From the NCBI RefSeq assembly GCF_001637325.1, contig NZ_LRXL01000052.1, positions 186,001-250,000 on the forward strand: a DNA stretch of 64,000 bases, in the 5' to 3' direction. The notes under the pieces are model-generated. The model made no database searches, was not told the origin of the DNA, and saw only the letters and a program-made list of their open reading frames with translations. The DNA comes from Cochleicola gelatinilyticus (GTDB lineage: Bacteria; Bacteroidota; Bacteroidia; Flavobacteriales; Flavobacteriaceae). How positions within the stretch are numbered: position 1 is the stretch's first letter; each line of letters begins with the position of its first letter. Position numbers and translations under genes: made by a program. Shown in pieces: positions 62,903-64,000 of this stretch.

Positions 62903-63598
62903 TTACTTCACTTTAATATTAGTAAAATATAGCTTAAAATCTCCAGTTGGATCTTTATGCATTTTTGCAATTTCTATTCCTTCAAACGTTTCGTAATCTT
63001 CCCATGTGGTAATCATAGAAGGTTCAGAAGCATTTTTTTGCCTAAATACCCATTCTTTAATAATAAAATCTTTTCCGAAGTAAAAATCATATGCATCTCC
63101 AGGCGTATACCCTCCTTGATTTCCATAAACAACAGTAAGTTGATTTAACGTATCTTTTGAAATAGGGGCAACCACGTTCTCTTTTTCAGAAAATGTCGTC
63201 CCTTCATCCCAAGCAAGATTAAAAGGTGCGAGCAGCCAATATTTGTCGTTTATAAAAGCAGCATCCGATTTCATTGTGATGCTATCCATAGAAGTTCGAT
63301 TATAATTCACAGTATCGGTAGCAGTCATCATGGTTACATCATTGGTTTGAGGCTTCCAGATCCATGATCTTTCTGAATGATTAACGCCTCGGTCAACGTT
63401 AAATGTGAATTGAATTTCAGAAATGTTATCCCAATTTTCAAAACCATTTTTATTTGCGATCATTTCTGCTGTAGAAAAAGTTTTGTCCTGTTCAAGCTCA
63501 GCTGTTAATTCTGTATCATTATTAGTTCTTGTGGACCTATCGTTCTTACAGCTTAGAATGAATATGGTTAAAAGAAAAAGCGTTAAAATGACTCGCAT
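62903..63598 (-). CDS. Hypothetical lipoprotein
   Basis: Lipobox FILSC with Cys17, a polar linker, then about 190 residues of beta-rich sequence (EIQFTFNVDRGVNHSERSWIWKPQTNDV, YWLLAPFNLAWDEGTTFSEKENV, DAYDFYFGKDFIIKEWVFRQK, ITTWEDYETFEGIEIAKMHKDPTGDFKLYFTNIKV) with the look of a LolA/LppX-like half-barrel; this is by eye only. 231 residues. No function known. Convergent with the haloperoxidase-like gene with no intergenic base. Confidence 0.75.
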   Translation of the reverse strand: MRVILTLFLLTIFILSCKNDRSTRTNNDTELTAELEQDKTFSTAEMIANKNGFENWDNISEIQFTFNVDRGVNHSERSWIWKPQTNDVTMMTATDTVNYNRTSMDSITMKSDAAFINDKYWLLAPFNLAWDEGTTFSEKENVVAPISKDTLNQLTVVYGNQGGYTPGDAYDFYFGKDFIIKEWVFRQKNASEPSMITTWEDYETFEGIEIAKMHKDPTGDFKLYFTNIKVK

Positions 63599-63692
63599 AA
63601 GGATTGTTTTTTTTGTAAAAATAAAGAAAGTAGCATCACAAACATAATTTTAGTAACTTTAAGAATATATTAGATTGTTACATATAACCCAC

Positions 63693-63977
63693 ATGATGAG
63701 TTCTGAACTAATTGATAACACTGCAGCAAATCGCTTCGAACTAATCGTGGAGGGTATGACTGCTTTCGTTGATTATAAAGTGAAAGATGGAATTGTATAT
63801 CTTCTTCATACCGAAACCCCTAATAAATTAAGGGGAAAGGGAGTTGGCTCTAAGTTAATTAAAAATGTATTTCAACTTTTAGAAAGCGAAGGGTTGCAAT
63901 TAAAATCATTGTGTCCATTCATCTCTCATTATCTTCAAAAACATCCTGAGTGGGGATTCTTAATAGCCGCAACATAA
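63693..63977 (+). CDS. Small GNAT-like acetyltransferase (YjdJ type)
   Basis: A 94-residue short acetyltransferase domain: NRFELIVEGMTAFVDYKVKDGIVYLLHTETPNKLRGKGVGSKLIKNVFQLLESEGLQLKSLCPFISHYLQKHPEW, with acetyl-CoA motif RGKGVGSKL. Matches the minimal COG2388-type group. Start ATG 63693 is chosen over TTG 63675. Target unknown. Confidence 0.85.
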   Translation: MMSSELIDNTAANRFELIVEGMTAFVDYKVKDGIVYLLHTETPNKLRGKGVGSKLIKNVFQLLESEGLQLKSLCPFISHYLQKHPEWGFLIAAT

Positions 63978-64000
63978 AAAAACCCGTTCAAAATTATTGA
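63978..64000 (+). terminator. Probable terminator, cut by window end
   Basis: A run of A and CCCGTTCA directly after the stop codon, a loop and TGA at the edge, the likely start of the right arm. The rest is outside the window. Confidence 0.4.

Noticed and set aside
1-64000. Defence island, prophage or insertion sequence
   Set aside because: No transposase, integrase, phage, restriction or toxin-antitoxin genes seen; all genes fit a core flavobacterial chromosome.

Overview
The window reads as a chromosomal segment of a marine member of the Flavobacteriaceae (Bacteroidota). Seen directly: low-GC sequence, Bacteroidota-type promoter elements (TAnnTTTG) in front of many genes, almost no strong Shine-Dalgarno sequences, several TTG/GTG starts, parts of the type IX secretion system (a PorT-like protein and a DUF5103 plug protein) and secreted proteins ending in type A or type B T9SS sorting domains. 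A complete Na+-translocating NADH:quinone reductase operon fits a marine life style (inference). I see no rRNA, tRNA, CRISPR array, insertion sequence or prophage, and no stretch over 300 bases without a gene.

Layout. 1-4.6 kb: a 3'-cut BamA/TamL-type outer membrane lipoprotein gene, an rRNA methyltransferase, porT and ubiE. 4.6-7.5 kb: trkA-trkH potassium uptake. 7.6-11.3 kb: aminotransferase, fatty acid desaturase, rsmG, NUDIX hydrolase. 11.4-17.7 kb: an envelope group of two Omp28-like proteins with CxxC motifs, a TlpA thioredoxin, a DUF6029 putative barrel and a small T9SS cargo. 17.8-25.8 kb: proline catabolism (pruA), NRDE and DUF6695-like proteins, apaG, DUF3667, a PLP decarboxylase and the T9SS plug. 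26-34.4 kb: nqrABCDEF, then DUF4846, a small conserved protein, and apbE, whose product attaches FMN to NqrB and NqrC. 34.4-44.2 kb: T9SS type B protein, methyltransferase, map, HAD phosphatase, gpmI, thioredoxin-like lipoprotein, M48 and M15 peptidases, a GNAT and pepE. 44.3-49.6 kb: three tandem paralogues resembling only the N-terminal domain of TonB receptors, a DUF6702 protein and an M1 aminopeptidase. 49.7-52.1 kb: tatA, PAP2 phosphatase, S8 protease. 52.2-60.6 kb: a kynurenine degradation cluster. 60.7-64 kb: a T9SS vanadium-haloperoxidase-like protein, a lipoprotein and a small GNAT.

The kynurenine cluster carries kynureninase, kynurenine monooxygenase, a RidA-type deaminase, aminomuconate semialdehyde dehydrogenase and an ACMS decarboxylase, but 3-hydroxyanthranilate 3,4-dioxygenase, needed to join the two halves, is absent from the window. 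Between the SDR and decarboxylase genes lies a GC-richer palindromic segment that resembles a dispersed repeat of flavobacterial genomes. No obvious new defence or mobile system is present. The best candidates for undescribed biology are the CxxC/Omp28/DUF6029 envelope group, the three-paralogue plus M1 peptidase group, and the small-scale DNA signals: heptamer repeats, the palindromic element and -7 motifs that coincide with TTG codons.
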